42,767 nucleotides of DNA, taken from the NCBI GenBank assembly GCA_033296885.1, contig MU864066.1, positions 1 to 42,767 of the forward strand, written 5' to 3'. The stretch is from Triangularia verruculosa (Eukaryota > Ascomycota > Sordariomycetes > Sordariales > Podosporaceae). Below the pieces are notes generated by a model. The model worked only from the letters and a program-made list of their open reading frames with translations. It was not told the origin of the DNA and ran no database searches. The position numbers and the translations under genes are program-made. This document shows positions 12,048-24,234 of the stretch, piece after piece; positions within the stretch are counted from its first letter, which is position 1; every line of letters starts with the position of its first letter.

Positions 12048-12763
12048 CTAGCACCAGTCGCTACGGAGGACAACATACCAGCCTTCCTTCGTGTAGTCGC
12101 CGCGTCCCTTGACCGAAACAGTCTCGTCAAGTGCACATTTCAAGATGACATATGCCGAAGCATCGGCAATGTCATTCCAGCGAAGCTCCTTCTCAAAGTT
12201 GTTCTGTAGTGCGGCAGGTGTTAGAACCAGAAAGTCTCAGGGCGAAACTATTATAGGTAGCTTACGTTATTGCACCAAACAATAGCCGAGTTCCACGAGC
12301 AGCTCACGCGGCCGCAATTATCAGGACCGGGTCCGTTCTTCGCGGTGTCGTTGAGCTTACGCAGATACTCGATACCTTCCCAGATCGCGCCCTGATCCGC
12401 ATCCTGGTCCCCCTCTACATTGCAGTTGTAGTGGTCGGGCTCCCAAATTCTGGAGACAGGAGGCGACAAGGCATCGGCCGGCTGGGACATGAAGGTCGCG
12501 TTCCAACCAGGGTAATCGGCTTCCATCTTGGCGACAGCCTGTTCAATGGTGCCGGTGATGCTGACCTTGGCGCTGTTTGGGTCGGCGGGATTGATGGGGA
12601 GGTCGAAAGAGAGATCCACCATGTTCTTGCCATCGGGGCCGGAACCGGCGTGGACAGCCTGGCTTTTGTGTCAACGACCCCTATTGTGATGAGGGGTTAG
12701 GAACGATATACATACGCCGAACAGAGCCAAAGCGCTGGTTGCGAAGGTCTTGATTGACAACAT
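12048..12763 (-). CDS. Secreted six-cysteine protein, paralog B
   Basis: Three exons (12716-12763, 12266-12658, 12048-12203) encode 198 residues. Exon 1 is 16 codons and carries a signal peptide beginning MLSIKTFATSALALFG, with a likely cleavage site near AVHAG in exon 2. The core shows GIEYLRKLNDTAKNGPG, NCGRVSCSW, IVWCNN and a final DWC. There are six cysteines aligned with paralog A. Exon 1 (48 nt) and exon 3 (156 nt) have the same length as in paralog A, and all introns are phase 0. Exon 2 is shorter because the linker before the first cysteine lacks the poly-Asp region. Probably an extracellular protein; role unknown. Confidence 0.85.
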
Positions 12764-13779
12764 TACGTCGGTTGTCAGCTTTGGTGTCTGGGTCGTTCTT
12801 TTCCTGTTGGTTGAAGAGAGGACTGCCAAGAGAGTTGGCAGTAGGTGGTGATTTATACTCTCCCCGAGATCTCGGGACTACGATCAAAATTCACTTGGGA
12901 GCAGCTTGAAGTTGTGGTACGTGAGGGCGGGTTATCGGAACTTTTGGTGAATACAAGACCTCGTAACTGTCCCCCAATGCATCGAAGTGATGGGTACCTT
13001 ATGTTGAGGGTTCACGGAGCGCGCCTCCACCTTTTGTACTCCCATAACCTCGGCGGCTCATGGGAACCGAGAAGTTAACTTGGGGCAGCAGATAATCGAA
13101 GAGGACATTAAAATTGTAACATTCATGTTGTTCGCAACGAAAGGCGCCTGTGGGTACACTGTGTGAGGTGGCGAGAATGTCCGGTTACCTTACGCTAACG
13201 TCTTTTCAGACACATACGAAGACCTTGGCAGGCAGGTACTTTCCAGTCACACGTTGATTCGGGTTGTTGCCGACCCCAATGGTTGGCTGCCAGTTGTCAA
13301 CTCGCTCCGTGGCTTTTTCTGCATTAAATAGCTACATTGGAGGTCTTTGACACATCTCTACCGCTTACATGAATTATCCGCTTATACAACTAAATCCGCA
13401 GTGGGTCCTTCCGCACAGAGGAGAAGAGATTTTATTTACGATGACTAGGTATTGGCACAAGCATGATGCAATAGGGAAGCCAAACAGAGCATGACACGAA
13501 GAAACCGAAAAGAAGGAAATTAGGCTCTTTTCGAAATTAATAGATATATACGGAGTAAGTAGTTGTAAAATCCATATGTTCCTCTCGGACAACATGAAGC
13601 TAGGTATCCATCTCAGTAAGGAAAATCTTCGCTCACAGTGTCGTTACAACTACCTAGCACCTGAAACATACTAAAACTCTTCGGAACTTAGCTTAAAAGC
13701 TTATTGGTCCCTAAATATAGGGCATTAGGGTAAGTCCTGTATAAAAAGATTGGTATTGAAAAGCGGGAATATAATATTG
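12764..13779. other. Gene-free stretch
   Basis: About 1 kb upstream of paralog B. Short ORFs on both strands look random. No RNA gene or recognisable relic was seen. Confidence 0.4.
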
Positions 13780-13901
13780 AAAGATAGTTACTAGCCTTTA
13801 AAAGAGAGTTAGTAAGTTTTAAAGGATAGCTAATAGACTTTAGAAGATTTTAAAATATTTAAAAGATAGTAATAAGCCTAAAGAAGATAGTTAATAAGCC
13901 G
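13780..13901. repeat. Degenerate ~21-bp AT-rich tandem repeat
   Basis: About six imperfect copies of a 19-21-base unit of the form AAAGATAGTTAATAGCCTTTA. The first three copies keep a 21-base period and later ones drift to about 19. The array is AT-rich and sits between an AT-rich stretch (from about 13680) and GC-normal sequence. It may be a minisatellite or the eroded edge of an element. Confidence 0.55.
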
Positions 13902-14514
13902 TTTCTACTATTTTTAAAGTGTGATCCTGGTTCGCAATACCAATTATTTTGTCTACGGCGTGTAGGGTTAAGGTTGTTGGGATCCTTCGCCTTGATTTTG
14001 ACATACCAGACCCGGTTGCTCCGGAGATGGGAGCTGGGCCGACAACTACCACTTCTGAGACATGACAGGCCTTTGCCAGCAGTAGCCTAAAGTCGATTCC
14101 TCTCACAAGGGATGTCACTGTATCTGTATAAAAGGGGCAGCATGCATTGCTTGCAATTCCCGTCACTCGACCTGACTTATGACACCTTGAAGATTTGTTG
14201 TGAGACTTTGAACCCAAGATTCATCGAGCATTTATGCTGCATATTTAGTGCCAGAACCACAGTTTCATAATCGCCTCACCGCGCAGGGATAATCTGTGTT
14301 TGGTCATGTGATTGGAGTGAGGCGGATGCCAGACTGGAAGACCGTTCAAACGCGAAACCCCTGACCGCGTCCGAATTGCCAGTTACCAAAAGTCGTGCCT
14401 AACAAAGGCAGATTCACATTTCTGTCTGAGGTAATTTCCCAACTATTGGGTCAACCAACATGTCACTAGACTGGGTAAGGTTCCACTTACACTACATGCA
14501 TTGTAGTGCATCAC
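13902..14514. other. Unassigned sequence upstream of kinase-TPR pseudogene
   Basis: A minus-strand reading of 108 residues (13891-14217) is open but resembles nothing I know and overlaps the repeat. The true 5' end of the kinase-TPR gene may lie here; ATG at 14460 is followed by a donor-like GTAAGG. I cannot support a gene. Confidence 0.3.
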
Positions 14515-17500
14515 ATGGTACTCGCTGCCAGTTATGACAAGGCGTCCATATTGCAGACAATCGAGGAGACTCCAACTCCAGAGTCCCTTCGCACCTGCTC
14601 AACATTCGACAATCCTCGACTTTTTACCCGTTTTTCCAGGACAAAAGGAGCTTCTAAAAGCAAACACGCGCCATGCAGTCTGATAGCCTTCCTGGCCGCT
14701 CTCCAGCGTGCACGAATTCCGTTTTTCAAAGAGCAAGATTGGCAACATTCCCATCTCGCTCTGCAAGGCGGGCCATGTGACATGTCCTCTGATATGTCCC
14801 AGGATCTTGTGAGGGAGGGGGTTGATTTTGTTTACAAGCGCGTGCCCGAAAAGGACAGATCCTCAGCAAGCGAAACTTACCGTTGCTTGATTGACGAAAT
14901 CCAGATCTTGCACACTCCCAAGATGAGGAAGCAAAAAGGTATCAGTCGTTTGCAGGGGGTCTGTTGGGAAATCCCTCCCACAACAACCCTCGACAAGAGT
15001 CAGGCTTGGCCGATTTTCGTCTTCGAAAAGTCTCAATGGGGAGACCTCTGGAATTTTGCCAGAACGAAAGCTGGCAGGTGTTTGGGGTTCGACGAGCGCT
15101 TCAGTATATGCAAGGAGATCACTGCTGCTCTACACGATAACCACCACAGACGTGAGTCAGCCACCGTCCCATCCGATAAATATGCCCTGAAAACATCCCT
15201 AATGATTTGAGGGCAAAGACATTATTCATGGTGATATAAAACCGCAGAATGTTCTCCTATTCCAGGATGCCGTGAAAGGGTTCACTGCCAAGCTTACCGA
15301 CTTTGGATATTATGCCAACGAAGATGATTATGCCTGTGGGAAGGATCAGCCTCCGACTTTACCTTTCGCCGTGGTACGCTCCCATATGCGACGAGTACCC
15401 AGGATTAAACCCTGTACAGGCCAAGAGGGCCGATATCCTCTCGATGGCAGATATCCTCTCGATGGCAATGGTCTGTTTGTGGTTTCTCTTTGAGGGCCAA
15501 CTGACCATGCCAGAGCCTACGGTCGGCCTGGATATTCTAGGTCGATATAGGGGTTGTCTGCAAGGCCTTGCACAAAAATTGATTATGGACGACAATCGAC
15601 TTAGCGCAGAGCAAAAAGATGAATTCGAGAAGTGGTTTGAAGGTTATCTCACACAGCCTGAGAAGACCGTCGCGCATATGGAGCCTCCTCAACTGCGAAC
15701 CGCATGTGCTGCCAAGCAGAAAGTTGTCTCATGGAAACAGAAAATTTTAACAGACTTTTGGAAGCCTCCACCGGAACACGACTTTGACGTAAGTCCCCAA
15801 CCTACATAATTTTGAACATTTCAAAACTTAACCGTAATTCCTAGATTTGGAGAATCTTGAACACCCTGTATATGTGCGACTTCCGACTGCGCTTTTGCAT
15901 TGTGAAGTCTCTGGAAGCCGTCGTAGCATACCACCCGAGCAAATCACTCACAGCTCAGCTAGGGTTATGTCACAGCCTTGGCTTTGGCCGTTTAGGTTGC
16001 AGAAAGAGTAAAAAAGCAGAACAAGCTAACCTTTGCAGCTACACGGACCTCGGGGCCAAGATTCACGAACCCTACCCAACTGAGAAGGGAGCCGACCCTG
16101 GTGTTCTGAGATCTTACATAGATCAAGGTATCCTCGAGGAGGCTGAAAGAGTCGCACGTCACGACCTCCAGGACGTGACGCGATTGCTTGGACCCCGTCA
16201 CGAAATAGTACGAAACGTCAAGTCTAGGTTGATCGGGATTCTGGGCGCGCAGGGTCACTATGAAGAAGCCGCGGCCTTCACTGCTGAAGCCCTCGACAAA
16301 ACCAAACTCAGATCCGACAGAAAACGCACGATGAAGCTAATGAATGATATGCTCATCTTTCAGCACTACAAACCATGTCTCAGAAATACTGGGACAAAGA
16401 AAGCATGTGCCGCTGCTCAGAGCTTCGTAGATTTCGTCATGTGTCAGCCAGTTACAACTCGACTGAGGCCTTCCCTAAAAGAGTCGGTCTTTGACCGCGT
16501 CGCAATATTAGTGGAGATCTCAACTCAGGAAACAGATTGGCCAGAGGCAATTATAAAACAGCGGGCCTTGATCAACATCATGACTTATGCATTGGGAAGG
16601 GAGCACCTGGTCACTTTGAGGAACATGGCGATCCTCTCCACGTTACTGTACCGGATGGGAGACTTCCCCGCAGCAATAGAGTTGAGCTTCCAAGTGTACC
16701 AGGCTCGCGACAGATTTCTTGGGGGGGGGACCATGCTAGCACGCTAACGGCTATGTCACGACTGGCGCTTTGTTATCACGGGCAAGGCCATCATCAAGAA
16801 GCGATAAAGATACAGGCGTACTGTCTCGAATTATCCAAGGCAGCTCTCGGCAATAATCATCGCTGCACAGTTGAAGGCATGGCCTCAATGTCCCTTTTCC
16901 TAAAGGACACCGAAAGGAATGAAGAGGCAGAGCGACTCGCGAAGCAGGTCGTTGATATTTTTCGCTCCAATTTCAAGGGAGACTACTACAGCACCTTTCG
17001 CCACACCCTCAGCTGGGCCATGGTGATCAAGAAGGGCCAGAAGGCGGACCGGTACCAACAAGCATCCAAGATCGAATCTGAGGTGTTGATTGAAAGCAGA
17101 TGTTCTTGGCGAAGAACACATCATCACCAATGAAGCGGCCTCGCAACTTGCACATTCTTTGATGGAACTCCTGCAGCTTGAAAAGGCTGAGAGTCTCTTT
17201 GAGGAAGTTAGAGAATGCCACACGAGGTCTTTACCGAGTGGCGGTCAGGCATCTATACATATATGCACGTGTGCGCCACTTCGCCGCGTTGATTATCTCA
17301 ACAGCGAGGACAACTTGGCAGAGATCCGATGGCGGCGTGGCCAGTATCGAGACGCCTGCGGGTTGCTGGACAGCTGCATTCAGAGATCGATAGAGTATTT
17401 GGGTACAGATCACCGTGCTACCATGGAAAGAAAGGGTCGCTATAAACGATGGATGGAAATGTTTGTGCTCGTCCCCTTTATGCCCGCCCGAATCCTTCTT

Positions 17501-17596
17501 CTTTCTAGTAGGCTAACAGCTTGTTGCGCAAACAAAGTGAAAGGGCTTCGAGAAACCAACAGCCCACAAATGACCTACCAGCTAAAAGTGCTTTGA
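14515..17596 (+). pseudogene. Kinase-TPR protein, frameshifted
   Basis: Relic or mis-assembled gene for a Ser/Thr-kinase-like domain followed by TPR (kinesin-light-chain-type) repeats. The kinase part shows VYKRV (ATP lysine), HGDIKPQN (catalytic loop, HGD not HRD) and TDFGY; the APE glutamate is Ile. Introns at 15152-15218 and 15789-15844 keep the frame. The C-terminal half has TPR units such as LGREHLVTLRNMAILS, DHASTLTAMSRLALCY and GTDHRATMER. Lesions seen: about one base missing near 15367 before the SPWYAP segment; an in-frame 18-bp duplication at 15432-15467; a run of nine G at 16721-16729 shifting the frame; and a TTGATTGA duplication near 17087-17094 adding four bases. Start is uncertain. 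Kinases fused to TPR arrays resemble fungal NLR-like proteins in layout; that role is inference. Confidence 0.75.
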
Positions 17597-20500
17597 AGAG
17601 ACCAGCGTCGGGCGACGGATTACCTCCGACGACCAAGAGACTAGCGATAGGCAACACACCAGCTGTGTAGCAACCACATGAGTCTGTCACCAAGACAGAA
17701 CCGCAAACACCGGGGTGGCTTGGAGCAAGGAAAAACGACCTGCCAGGTCCCGTCTGGCAGTAGTTTGATCCTTGACGGATCAATCTTCAGTTCTGCAGAC
17801 ACAACGGCAATTCAACAACGTAATGTTTAATGGGGAAATGTAGTGGATGATGCTCAGAGATCTTTAGGGACAAAGTTCAAACAACAAGAACGAGGGAGTC
17901 CGCATGAATTCAAGAAGTTTAGAGTCTTCAATCAGGCAGGTCACACCAGGCCTCTTCGGCAGAGAAGGAGATTGTTGCTGTCGGGCGGCAATTTATTTTG
18001 CCATTTATGGTGCTGCACTGATTTTCCAAGTGCCGAATGAAACGAGGGGATTGATGTGACGCTCTGGTCCCAGAGCCATGTAACGATGCGGCTATATAGG
18101 CGAATTATTCAGCTTTTGTAAATGGGTGGACGCGTTGGTCAATATGCTGTCAGCAATATATGAGAAAGAAATCGACTTTGGGTAGGTTGTAGAAGCATTT
18201 TTAGTGTCTTTGATGCTTCTCAAACCTTGCAAGTACGTCGCAGTTGATGCTGCCCAAGATGACGACGCTGTGCAGTGACAATGGCAGGATCTTGTTTGAG
18301 ACCGAATCTGGTGCGATATCTGCCTTGCCTGCCGTGCTGCAGCCACTTGTTACACCACATTCGCGACTATAGAAGGCCTCTGAGGGGCCGGGTTGGTGTT
18401 CGTTGACCTCTTTATGACCCGCTCAGCATGGGACTCTAAGGGCGAGTCTTGGTTTCACGGCGTATCTTGGCCATTCCTTCAACGGTAAGGATCGGAACGA
18501 AAACATATGACGGGATGAGACTGGCTTGCCATTCACACTCATTCAGGGGAGGTGACACTCACCGAGTTCCTTTCACCACGATTCCGATATCTCCGAGTTC
18601 ACTAGCGCGATGTGCCAACCAACTATCACAATCCCATTGCTACTGTTGTAGCGACAAGATAAAACCCGAGCTATCCGTTCGCTTAGAAAAAATGTGGTCC
18701 TGCCATATAGACTAAGTCGGTAGTTCGACATTTGAAGCGAGAAACGAAGAAGGATCATGTGGCATGAGTGGGTGCATGCATGTCGGATGGAAAAGGCCGT
18801 TGGGGATTCAGAAGGGCGTTTTGTGCCGCACTATTGCAGACTAAGAACAGGGTAATCCGATGGCTATGCTGTTGGAACTATATCGTCGTAATATCGAGCA
18901 ACAAGCGATTTCCAAGCTCCCGGTTCTGCTCTGTCAACGTCAGCCCTGCCCATAGCGAATGATGGATTGATAGCAGAAAGATCGACATATTGACAGGCTT
19001 GGGTGCCCTGGGGTAATCGCGCTGGATCGGACCCAGACCAAAGAAGCTTAAACTGCGGATTTAATACTCAATCTACATACGCAGAGATAACCAGCTGCAC
19101 ACTGAACAAGGAAAGAATATCTGACGGCGTATTAGATAATACCGCCGAATCGCGTGACTGTACCTACCTCCAGTCTCCTCGGAAAGAAACTGCCGATAGG
19201 TCCTATTACTCCTCAGCCACGCATTGGAGCCAGGCCGCAGAAGGTCATGACCCTCTTCTCAAACGATAAGACCAATCAAAGCTTGCCCTTTGCGAAGGAG
19301 CAGGTGCAATCTCCCTCAGAAAACACGAACAGAATGCCGGCATTCCAAGGTTACATCCTGCACGCTGCGACGTTGGGACCGTGCAGCAGGGATAGTAACG
19401 AACACTTGACGTTTTCGTCGGAATATTGCCTGGGATTTTCTCGCCTGCGTTCCGCGGGCAACCGTTGGGACGAACCCCCCTGTAAATCGAGCGGGATCTC
19501 GCACTTCGAGTATCCCGCTGAGGAGTTCCGAACCCCTATCAATCTTCCAGAAGCTTATGGCCCTAAAATAGTAACATACTGCCACCGTGATATACATAAG
19601 GTCCGCTTCCCACGGCATTGATGCCACCATCGCTAACTCCGAGAATCTTCAGATTTTAACCCAGACTCTAATAGTGGTGAGGGTTAATTACAGCACTAAC
19701 ACATTCATAGAGAGGATTCGTAAGCTCTTGAATACTTTGATCTCGGAGACTGAATAGAGATAAGCCACCATAACGGCCAGCATACCTACATCAGGCCAAC
19801 AAGGTTGGGCGTTCGAACTTGAACAATGGGATGACGGGTGGCGCCGTCTTGGAAATCTTTCTGTGCAACTCACCTCAACACTGGCCCGAGAGGTACGTTT
19901 GTAAGCCAACCAGAATTTGTTGGATGCGAGATGCTGCCATCTTACTCATACATGCCAGGATACCAGTGCTTAATCGATTGATAGAAATCACTTGGATCTT
20001 GTGTCAAAACCAACACGAGCCAAAGATGACGCTCTGGCAAGGTTGACAAGGACCACCTGCCCCAGGAAAAAGCCACGTGCATTTTGCACGTCAGATATTC
20101 CCGCTGTCTACCTCCTTCCCTACCCATGAGCCACAGGTCCTATAGCTCCTGCCGAACAATACGGCTTCCGCGCCGCATTCAGCTTGATAACTCGCAAATG
20201 CGCTTGCGTCCGGCCAAATCCTCCCTCACACCGAACTCTGCATCGTACGTGGACCTGGTCGAACCCTGAACATCACGAGAACCCTCTGACTCCCACCGGT
20301 AACCCGGCTATTCAGCGTGTCACCAACCCGCCCCTAGTTTTCATCCCATACTGCAACCCTAACGCTCACGCAAGGTACCGTCTGCGGCTCGTACCACGTG
20401 GGCCCATGTCAACTCGTCGAAGTAGGGCAACAGTACACGCCAGGAGCAACAGAACTATCCCAGTGCGTCGCTGTGCAAGGAAGGGATCGTCGCCTTGCAG

Positions 20501-20978
20501 CTTTTATTGACATCTAGTGTTTCCTCTCCTGTCAACATCAGCCATGACAAACCCTCGAGGGTTCATGTGGGATATACGAGACGGCACAAAGTTCCTCGAC
20601 AGCTTCACCATCCTTCAGGTCTAGTCGGTCACAAAGACCACAGAAATGCTTAGAGACGGCTCTCGATCCGACAGGGCTCGTGCTCCAAGCTGACCACCAT
20701 CACCATCCCCACGGTCTAAAAAATGCGGCGGTGTAAAATTACCATCACCAATGCTTCCCCTTTCTGCGAAGTCTGCCTGGAGAGGTGGCATGATCGGTCC
20801 GCCGTTGCGGATGAACCATGATGAAGCAAGCCGGTGGACATGTAGTTGTCGGGCTGGCCGGAAGCCTTCCTATACCCTTGAAGCAATATTGATTTCTAGG
20901 AGGCCTTCGTGACAGGTATCACGAGTATAAGAACATAGACATTTCTTGCTTCATCGAACACATCTGTCCCACATCCTC
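17597..20978. other. Gene-poor intergenic region
   Basis: About 3.4 kb of mixed-composition DNA. Short ORFs on both strands (for example 17505-17783 minus and 19154-19621 plus) lack recognisable motifs or codon bias and are interrupted. I see no RNA gene, repeat or conserved domain. It may contain eroded gene debris. The last few hundred bases are the laccase promoter, with TATAA at 20926-20930. Confidence 0.4.
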
Positions 20979-21062
20979 ATGGTGAGCAAGCACTTTCAGC
21001 AGACTATTTTACACTCTTTTGATAACATTTCACCTGACCAGTCGGTCCAACGGACAGGATGA
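20979..21062 (+). promoter_or_regulatory. Possible uORF and 5'-UTR intron of laccase
   Basis: An ATG at 20979 opens a frame of 27 codons whose TGA (21060-21062) overlaps the laccase ATG as ATGA. Within it, GTGAGC at 20982 and CAG ending at 21041 would make a 60-nt intron with CTGAC before the acceptor. Splicing leaves a seven-codon uORF in the same frame. Both forms keep the stop/start overlap, which could modulate laccase translation. Seen in sequence; use in the cell is unproven. Confidence 0.4.
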
Positions 21063-22917
21063 AGCAGACGCTTCTCTACCTCAGCGGTTTTTTCTCAGCC
21101 GTCACGGCTCTTACTCTCCCGCTTGATACTTTACAATCAAACCCTCATCTGACCCCTTTGAAGCCTCGCCAAGGATGTGAAAACACCCCGACTTCTCGCG
21201 AGTGCTGGGGCGATTTCAATCTTGACACCAACTACTACACCACCTGGCCCGAAACAGGAGAAACCAAGGAGTACTGGCTCTCGGTTCAGGCAGGCAACTG
21301 TGCGCCCGATGGATATCGCCGAACCTGCATGACCTTCAATGGCACTATCCCTGGTCCCACCATCATCGCAGATTGGGGCGATAACCTCGTCATCCATGTC
21401 ACCAACAACATGAGAGACAACGGGACATCCATCCACTGGCACGGGCTCCATATGCGGAATAACTCTCTCAATGATGGAGTGCCAGGAGTCACCCAGTGTG
21501 GTATCCCCCCAGGAGAGACTCAGACCTACCGATTCAAAGTCTCTCAATACGGCTCAACCTGGTACCACTCTCACTTTTCTCTTCAGTACGCCGAAGGTCT
21601 GTTCGGCGGCATGATTTTCAATGGTCCTGCCACAGCAGACTATGATGTCGATCTCGGACCGTTGTTTCTCAGTGATTGGGGACACACAGAGGGCTTTCAC
21701 CTTTGGAGCACAACGGCCAAACAAGGAATCCCTCCGAGTCTCGATAGCGGCCTGATCAACGGCACCAACACCTGGACCTGTGACCCTGCCACAGACAATC
21801 GCTGCGATGGAACAGGCGGCAAAAAGCACGAAATCATCTTTGAGCCCAATACCAAGTACCTCATTCGCCTTGTCAACCCCGCCATCGACGCTGTCTGGGA
21901 CTTCAGCATTGACAAGCACACACTGACCGTCATTGCCCAAGATCTTGTCGCAATCAAGCCTTACACCACAGATTCTGTTCAAATCTCCATGGGCCAGCGG
22001 TACGATGTCATCGTCGAAGCCAAACCCACGGAAGCCACTGCCGATGGCAACTACTGGCTCCGTGCCGGGTTCATCGGACGATGCGCCCCCAATGTCAACC
22101 CACTCAACATCACTGGTATCGTTCGCTACAACGCCGATAGCACCGCTGAGCCTACCTCGACAAGCGACAACGTTCTTGCTGATTCTTGCAATGGCGAACC
22201 ACTCGCCAGCCTCATTCCACGTCTAGAGTTAGATGTTGAGAACATCTTCAACACGACCTTGGAGAATGTGCGAACAAGACCAAAGGGCGTAGACGGCGCA
22301 GAGTGGTTCCAGTGGACGCTCAACTCTTCCTCGTTGCACCTGGACTGGTCGGATCCCACGCTGGCCATGGTGTTCAGAAATGAGACCTTGTTCCCTACCC
22401 CTTACAATGTCGTGGGTGTGCAGCCTTCAAACAGCGGAGAACGGGAGTGGCAGGTATTGGTTATTCAGGATGCGACTGGCTTCGGGTGAGTCTTCTCTTT
22501 ACTCTTCGTACCTTATATCCATCAAACATGCACAATTTACTAATCACTCCTACTAGAATCTCCCATCCCATCCATCTCCACGGTCATGACTTCTGGATCC
22601 TCGCGGCCGAGCCCAGCGTGACATTTAACGGCGACACTTCCAAGTTTAACACCAAAAACCCATCCCGTCGTGACGTTGGCGTACTCCCCGGAAACGGCTA
22701 CCTTGCCATCGCTTTCGAGCTCGACAACCCGGGTGCTTGGTTGGTGCACTGCCACATCGCCTGGCATGCCAGCCAAGGTCTCTCGCTTGAGTTTGTCGAG
22801 AGCCAGGACCGTATCGAGGCAGGATTGCAACAGCAGGACAAGGACGAAATGGCGAGGATTTGCCGCGCTTGGCAGAACTGGCCCCAGGTCCATCCCCAGG
22901 AGGACTCTGGTATTTGA
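21059..22917 (+). CDS. Laccase (ascomycete multicopper oxidase)
   Basis: Secreted laccase, oxidising phenolics with reduction of oxygen to water. Exons 21059-22485 and 22557-22917 give 595 residues, a normal length. The signal peptide is MKQTLLYLSGFFSAVTA, followed by a short propeptide ending near KPRQ before GCENTPTSRECW. All four copper-binding segments are present: HWHG, WYHSHFS, HPIHLHGHDF and HCHIAWHASQG. The last segment spans Cys of the type 1 site with Leu at the axial position (GLSLEF). The protein ends DSGI, the C-terminal plug typical of ascomycete laccases. The intron joins GF-G to ISHPIHLH and keeps the frame. A possible uORF precedes it. All ligands are intact, so it should be active. 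Confidence 0.95.
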
Positions 22918-23150
22918 TCGAGCTTTTGATATCTTGTTTTCCCAGGCATATTTCTTTCGTATAGGGGATTTGATTGTTGGATGACAGGGGTTGCACATAG
23001 ACGGAATTGAGGTTTCATTTTCTTGTATAAGTAAAAGAGAAACTCACAGTATGACAAAGACAACAAACAATATACTTTCTCATTGATCAAGGACGATTTG
23101 GTTGATTATGCATGGCGTGGGAGATGTTCAGTGTAAGGAAGAGATGTAAA

Positions 23151-23956
23151 TCACACATGGCGGCCATCCTTGCGCTGCTCCCTGGACCGATAATGCGGCG
23201 CCTCGTCCCACGCCCCCTTCTCAAACCACTCAACCCACATGTCAAACTGCATCTTCATATCAACCGTCCACTCTCGCGTCTCGTGCCCCCAGAGAATGCA
23301 ATGCAGCAGTTCATACGCGAACAACGCAACCAGATCATCCCTGCTCTTGTACCTGAGCATCAACTGCGGGATAACCGGCGGACCGAGGGCGACCAGCTCG
23401 TCGAACTCCTCGCACTGGGTGTAAGCGATGCTGCTGGAGTGAAGTTTGACCATATCGCAGTGCTCGGCCCAGTCCATTGGCGCGTTTCGTACCGCCCTGT
23501 TGCGGTCGACGTTGAGCTCGAGGACGGCTGCTACCGGGAGGGCGCTGCTGATGAGGAAGGTGGAGTCTTTTTCGAGGTGGTTGTCTGTTTAAATTGTTGG
23601 CAATACGATGAGGTTGAACAATGAGATGGAACGTACAGAGGTGCACAGCGGCAGCATCTTCAGGGTTGAGAGCGAGTTTTACGACCACGGCGGGAAGGAT
23701 CTTTGGTCCTTGTGAGATGAGGGGTTTGAAAGCGGTGGTGGACCAGGTTGAGGGTCTGGTTTTGGGAAGAAGGGCGTTGGTAAGTGGTTCAGAGAAGAAG
23801 TCGGGGTGGGATATACTCAGATGAGGGGTCGATGCTGGCTTTCCAGGCATCCCATTTTGCTTCGAAATCAGTTGCGTAGGTCGGGGACGCGATTTTTAGT
23901 TTGGAATAAAGGGTGTGTGCGGAATAGAGGGCTCGGTCGCTGATTTCGGTGGTCAT
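23151..23956 (-). CDS. Hypothetical protein
   Basis: Function not recognised. Three exons (23817-23956, 23637-23755, 23151-23584) with introns of 61 and 52 nt and correct phase encode 230 residues from MTTEISDRALYSAHTLYSKL. The frame stays open only with both introns removed, which supports a real gene. Sequence is mainly helical and soluble, with no signal peptide, membrane segment or known motif. A central hydrophobic helix occurs around SALPVAAVLELN, and the tail is basic. It ends 230 bp from the end of laccase, convergent with it, and its start lies about 280 bp from the GatB stop. Confidence 0.75.
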
Positions 23957-24234
23957 TTTGATCGTCAATGTGGTGCAAGTGGTGGTTGAAACTGGTGCAT
24001 TGCCAAAATCGACATCGACAGCTACCAGTTTTGCAATTTCATATTTGTTGGCTAACGCTTATGCGGCACTCCTCCGTTGGCTGCCTAAAGGTAGCCAGTG
24101 CAGGAAGCGAATAGGCAGAGGTTGCTGCTGCCATGCCAGAATGGATTTGATTGGGGCATATTGTGTCGTTGGTCCACGTCACTTACGGAGAGGATGTGGA
24201 CATTATGATTGACAAGATGGGTATAGTGACACAC

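Noticed and set aside
13891..14217. 108-residue minus-strand ORF
   Set aside because: Overlaps an AT-rich repeat, no recognisable motif or splice pattern.
14460..14506. Start exon for the kinase gene (MSLDW) with an intron to 14506
   Set aside because: The intron would be about 32 nt, too short, and joins the wrong frame.
17505..17783. 92-residue minus-strand ORF
   Set aside because: Overlaps the end of the kinase-TPR relic and has no family resemblance I can support.
19154..19621. 155-residue plus-strand ORF
   Set aside because: Unbiased composition, no motif, overlapped by equally long ORFs on the other strand.
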